64,000 bases of DNA from positions 1 to 64,000 of the forward strand of contig JBEEOW010000008.1 in NCBI GenBank assembly GCA_041191405.1. The letters are read 5' to 3'. A model generated the notes under the pieces. That model saw nothing but the letters and a program-made list of their open reading frames with translations, searched no databases and was not told the DNA's origin. The position numbers and the translations under genes were made by a program. The stretch comes from JBEEOW01 sp041191405 (lineage in GTDB: Bacteria; Bacteroidota; Bacteroidia; Cytophagales; UBA9547). This document shows, piece after piece, positions 60,358 to 64,000 of this stretch. Numbering within the stretch: the stretch's first letter is position 1; every line of letters starts with the position of its first letter.

Positions 60358-63300
60358 TTAATGTTTAACAAATTTTATGATTTTAGCATTCTCATAATCA
60401 GAAACTTTAATTATATATATGCCGCTAGGCAAATGTCGAACATCGATTTTTTCAGTTTCAGTCCAATTTGAATTTGATAAAACAATTTCACCTAAGGACG
60501 AATAAATTGTATACTTACTAATTGATTTTTGTTCTGAACTTATTTCTAAATAATCAATTACTGGATTAGGAATTAATTTGATTTGATTTGACCACAGTTT
60601 ATCATTAATTCCATTGATAACACTGCCATTTAAAGGTATAGTTACATTTACAGCAGCAGTACTTGTTAATGTTAAATTACCTGTAATTGAGTTTGATGCA
60701 GATTGTGCTTTGGCACGAACAAATAATTTAGCATTGGTTCCGCTTACTTGTAATTGAGATGACCAAACTCCTAAAGTATCTGTTGTAATTTCGTAACCTG
60801 AGGGTGCGTTTACGTTTATTAAATCAATTAATGAAGTACCCGAAATATTTATACTCTGAGCTTTTGAAGGAGTATTTACATTTGTCACAAAATTACTTAA
60901 ACTACTTGTTTGGGTAATTGTAGGCACAAATTCTCCTACTAACATTTCGTCAATCCAGATATCACCTGTAAATGGTGTTGATGAAACATATTGAATAGAA
61001 ACTTGAGAAACTGCCTTAGGGATTCTAGGGAATTTACCCGCTAAATCAAATACATACCATTTAAATTCTCCTGCTGTTACGATATTAACAGTTGGTCTAT
61101 TAGGACCATAATTAAAATAACTAGCAAACAATGAATCATCAAAATCAATAAGAAAACTAACAGGTACCGAAGCTTTTACTTTAATAGCAACTTTTTGATT
61201 TACAGTGTTAGATAAATCCATATTTAAAGTCAGTGGAGTTAATCCAATTATCTTTAAAGCACTTGTATTGTATAATTTTACATTTGACAGACTTACTTTT
61301 ATAGCACCATTATCTACAATAGGTTTACTTATTGTGGCTGTACTACCATTAGGAATATACGGATCTGAAAACATAGCCAATGAATAGTTGGCTAGAGATG
61401 TGCCATCAGCGGCCATACCATTTTTAGTTACTTTAAAACCATAAGGAGCCTGATTAACTGAAATAGCCAAAGAACCACAAGTACCAGATGCCACGCTACT
61501 ACCTTCACCACGAACATAATATGTAGTATTAAAACTTGGAGAAACAGTAATTGAAGAACCTGTACCCACTAAAGTACCTCCACAAGAACCTGAGTACCAC
61601 TTCCAAGCTGTTGCACAGTTTAACGTACCAGTAGCCACCGAGAGCGTAATTGACTCACCAGCAGTTATAGCTGTTTTAGTGGCAGTAACAGAAGGTTGTG
61701 TAGCAACAGTTGTGGAACAGGTGGATGTAGTCTTGTTTGTAATTTTAATTAATTCATTACCTGCAGGTAAATATAGTTCGCCATCATAAATGTCAACGAA
61801 TTGATAGCCTGTATAAGCTAAATATCTATTATTGCTTGTTTCAACATGATATTTAGAAATTTGATTATCTGCACTAATATAAGTGTAGAATTTATCTTTA
61901 GGAGACGAGTCATAATTATATAATATAGCATCCCCATTAGGTTTAATTCTAAAATCTTTACTTTTTATTAAAGAAATATTGCCACCATCTACAACATTAC
62001 CGTTTTTGAATTTTGTAATTATGCCATTCGAAATTCCTGCATAAACATTGCCGAGTGTGTCACATTCTATAGAAAAATATGCTTCACCCAGTTTATAATA
62101 ATATGTAGAAACTTGTCCCATTGGCGTAATTTTTCTTATTTTCCCATCGCATTCAGATACATATAAATTATCAAATTGATCTATAGCAATATCTGTAGGA
62201 CAATCAAACCTAGCAGCAGTTCCTGTGCCGTTTAAAATAGTTGATGTTGAATTTCTTCCATTACCAGCAAATGTAGTAACGGTTCCATCTGTTGTAACTT
62301 TTCTTATTCGTAAATTATTTCTATCAGCCACAAAGATATTCCCTTTACTATCCATAACAAAACCATCTAAACTGCTGAATTGAGCTTCTGAAGCAATTCC
62401 ATCTTTAAATCCACATTGACTAGAACCTGAAATAGTAATTACGTTACCTCCTGTTGTAATTTTTCTTATTTTTAGATTTCCTTGATCTAAAATATACACA
62501 TCTCCATTTTTATCTACAAAAATTCTTCCAATATAGCCAAAACTTGCAGCAGTACCTTTTAAATCAGTACCTTCATTTGTGCCATTTGTTGAGCCAACTA
62601 TAGTAGTAACTTTATTATTTATAATGTCAATTTTTCTTACTACTCCTTGATCTGAAACATGTATGGTGTTATTGAATATAAATAATTGAGGAATATCAAA
62701 AGTTGAATTTGCTAGCTTATCATCAATTTTAGATGCAATCTTACAACTATGTCCAGCAATTGATGTTAAAGTGCCATCAAGATTTACTTTAACAATCGAG
62801 TGATTGAAATTTGCAGAAATTGTAGTAAAAAGCTCACCTTTGCTATATAAAATTGTAGACCTATAAATGTCAATATTAATATTAGCAAGGGTTGTTACAA
62901 TACCATTAGTGCCTATTTTTCTAATATTTGTGTTATTATTTGTCTTGTCATATTCAGTAATGAATAAATCTCCAGTTTCATTTATTGTAATTTGACGAGG
63001 ATAATAAAATTCAGAACTTAAACTTATACTATTAATATTTCCTGCAATTCCAGTTCCTGCATATGTTGAAACTAATCCTTGAGATGTTATTTTTTTAATC
63101 TTATTATTGCCATTATCAGCAACATAAACATTCCCTAATTTATCCACTACAATACCAAGTGGATATTTAAATTCTGCAACATTAGCATTTCCATCTTTAT
63201 CACCATAGTTGCCGTTTCCTGCAAAATTACTTATTTCTCCCTTAGAATTAATTTTCAAAATACGGTTGTAATCAGGAACTGTTACATAAAAATTACCATA

Positions 63301-63597
63301 AGAATCTGAAGCAATATTCTTAATAACTGGATAAATACATTGTGAAAAGGTAGTTACATTATTTTCTTGATCAATTTTTAATATTTTCCCATTAGAACTA
63401 GTACAATAAATATTGCCGTCATTACCTTCAACACATTGACCACCTATGCATGGCGTATTAAGATCTAGGTTTACAGGACCATCTATGCCACCAACTCCTT
63501 TACCTGCATACAATTCCATTTTTAAGTTTAAATCATTTTGCCCTATAGCCCATGTGCTACAAAGGGCAAATAAGAGGATTGTAAATATTTTTTTCAT
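60358..63597 (-). CDS. Secreted NHL-repeat protein with type IX sorting domain
   Basis: A 1079-aa protein. Signal peptide (IFTILLFALCSTWAIG), then about ten NHL-type beta-propeller repeats (VDKLGNVYVADNGNNKIKKIT; SKGNIFVADRNNLRIRKVT) to about residue 620. An Ig-like region has TAGESITLSVATG...WYSGSCGG. A jelly-roll-like stretch with IWIDEMLVGEF and an Ig-like SGTSLIDLINVNAPSGYEI follow. The last ~80 residues (LIPNPVIDYLEISSE... LPSGIYIIKVSD ... IIKFVKH) are a type A T9SS C-terminal domain. It should be surface-attached. Role unknown. Confidence 0.92.
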   Translation of the reverse strand: MKKIFTILLFALCSTWAIGQNDLNLKMELYAGKGVGGIDGPVNLDLNTPCIGGQCVEGNDGNIYCTSSNGKILKIDQENNVTTFSQCIYPVIKNIASDSYGNFYVTVPDYNRILKINSKGEISNFAGNGNYGDKDGNANVAEFKYPLGIVVDKLGNVYVADNGNNKIKKITSQGLVSTYAGTGIAGNINSISLSSEFYYPRQITINETGDLFITEYDKTNNNTNIRKIGTNGIVTTLANINIDIYRSTILYSKGELFTTISANFNHSIVKVNLDGTLTSIAGHSCKIASKIDDKLANSTFDIPQLFIFNNTIHVSDQGVVRKIDIINNKVTTIVGSTNGTNEGTDLKGTAASFGYIGRIFVDKNGDVYILDQGNLKIRKITTGGNVITISGSSQCGFKDGIASEAQFSSLDGFVMDSKGNIFVADRNNLRIRKVTTDGTVTTFAGNGRNSTSTILNGTGTAARFDCPTDIAIDQFDNLYVSECDGKIRKITPMGQVSTYYYKLGEAYFSIECDTLGNVYAGISNGIITKFKNGNVVDGGNISLIKSKDFRIKPNGDAILYNYDSSPKDKFYTYISADNQISKYHVETSNNRYLAYTGYQFVDIYDGELYLPAGNELIKITNKTTSTCSTTVATQPSVTATKTAITAGESITLSVATGTLNCATAWKWYSGSCGGTLVGTGSSITVSPSFNTTYYVRGEGSSVASGTCGSLAISVNQAPYGFKVTKNGMAADGTSLANYSLAMFSDPYIPNGSTATISKPIVDNGAIKVSLSNVKLYNTSALKIIGLTPLTLNMDLSNTVNQKVAIKVKASVPVSFLIDFDDSLFASYFNYGPNRPTVNIVTAGEFKWYVFDLAGKFPRIPKAVSQVSIQYVSSTPFTGDIWIDEMLVGEFVPTITQTSSLSNFVTNVNTPSKAQSINISGTSLIDLINVNAPSGYEITTDTLGVWSSQLQVSGTNAKLFVRAKAQSASNSITGNLTLTSTAAVNVTIPLNGSVINGINDKLWSNQIKLIPNPVIDYLEISSEQKSISKYTIYSSLGEIVLSNSNWTETEKIDVRHLPSGIYIIKVSDYENAKIIKFVKH

Positions 63598-63708
63598 TTA
63601 TTATTGGTTTTAAAATCTACTCTACTATAATTTTCTTTGTTTCTACTATTACACCTTGTTGGTTAAGTAGGGGAACATAGTAAATGCTGTTTTTACTTAT
63701 ATTAAATA

Positions 63709-64000
63709 TTAATCTTTTAAGCAACGTACTGGTTTGCCATGACCTCCAACATCAGAGTAGCTTTTATTGAGTTCGTTACTGCCGCTATGTAAATACCATC
63801 CTTGAGTACTAGAACTACTACTCCACCAAGATGTGTAAATACCTATTGCGTCGTCCGAAAATGTGCCATTTAACACATCAGAATTAACATATCCTCGACG
63901 AAAGTTAGCAGGTAGAGCAGTAAATCCAAATTCATCTGTACCATTGCCAGTAATACCATCATAATCGCTCCAACCTATTTTGCTCTTTAGTTTAGTACCA
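63709..64000 (-). CDS. FISUMP-domain protein, C-terminal part
   Basis: The visible last 96 residues (TKLKSKIGWSDYDGITGNGT through GHGKPVRCLKD) match the end of the Fibrobacter succinogenes major paralogous domain: GTDEFGFTALPANFRRG, WWSSSSSTQGWYLH and the VRCLKD end. The 5' part lies beyond the right edge. These proteins are secreted or lipoproteins in Bacteroidota, and here it stands head-to-tail, 111 bp upstream of the NHL gene on the same strand. Confidence 0.88.
   Translation of the reverse strand, partial: GTKLKSKIGWSDYDGITGNGTDEFGFTALPANFRRGYVNSDVLNGTFSDDAIGIYTSWWSSSSSTQGWYLHSGSNELNKSYSDVGGHGKPVRCLKD

Overview
The window is AT-rich chromosomal DNA from a member of the Bacteroidota. Evidence for this: a secreted protein with a C-terminal sorting domain of the type IX secretion type (60358-63597), a FISUMP-domain protein at the right edge, TTG-N19/20-TAnnTTTG promoters of the Bacteroidota type (for example 22986-23015), little Shine-Dalgarno signal before genes, and many lineage-typical conserved hypotheticals. 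I cannot place it below phylum. Most of the window is ordinary housekeeping DNA. One accessory patch lies at about 38.2-43.0 kb and a peculiar tRNA repeat array at 23.0-23.5 kb.

Layout. 1-1953 (minus): end of a cell-surface sugar locus (membrane protein, GNAT acyltransferase, FdtA-like ketoisomerase). 2037-7225 (minus): the rimP-nusA-infB translation/transcription operon. 7349-9205: a TSP3-repeat secreted protein and nagA. 9582-18090 (minus): a J-domain membrane protein, prfB with its programmed +1 frameshift, a cobalamin adenosyltransferase, a large TM-TPR protein, gatC, plsC and a YebC-family gene. 18229-20067 (plus): smpB, an NlpC/P60 peptidase and an HNH protein. 20307-22904: ilvC and a divergent AraC regulator. 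23029-23491: tRNA-Arg(UCU) followed by three tRNA-like remnants, each with the tRNA 3' half, at 129-130 bp spacing. 23599-30596: DUF4386 and Crp genes, a cysH-epimerase operon, a HigBA-like toxin-antitoxin pair, miaA, and an Smr protein.

31126-38144 (plus) is a run of genes whose joint role I do not recognise: a PqqD-like RRE protein overlapping an ATP-grasp ligase, then a PLP decarboxylase-fold enzyme with a short N-terminal extension that reads like a RiPP leader, a urea transporter-M23 peptidase fusion, a frameshifted TPR/beta-barrel protein and a TPR protein. Immediately downstream (38187-42862) is what I interpret as a gene-cassette array without an integrase in view (CALIN-like). Two 132-bp attC-like sites separate small hypothetical genes. 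The start of each cassette with an intact end is complementary to the start of the attC-like site at its own 3' end. A 116-bp noncoding tail ending exactly at a GTTRRRY core occurs twice and is followed by different DNA each time. Palindromic repeats have replaced the ends of other cassettes and supply their stop codons. A GNAT toxin with a 52-aa partner sits at the end of the array.

43031-64000: hrpB, a second-copy 3' fragment of ilvC with its terminator, a Fic AMP-transferase, recQ, kdsD plus a mannose-1-phosphate guanylyltransferase (surface sugar supply), an LRR protein, a GNAT, a cyclophilin, MscS, an outer-membrane protein, a sulfur-import block (rhodanese, two YeeE/YedE half-transporters, a cysteine-rich Crp regulator), a second Crp regulator, an SRPBCC protein, and two secreted proteins at the right edge. 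Intergenic DNA is full of imperfect palindromic repeat families, several in three or more copies in the window.
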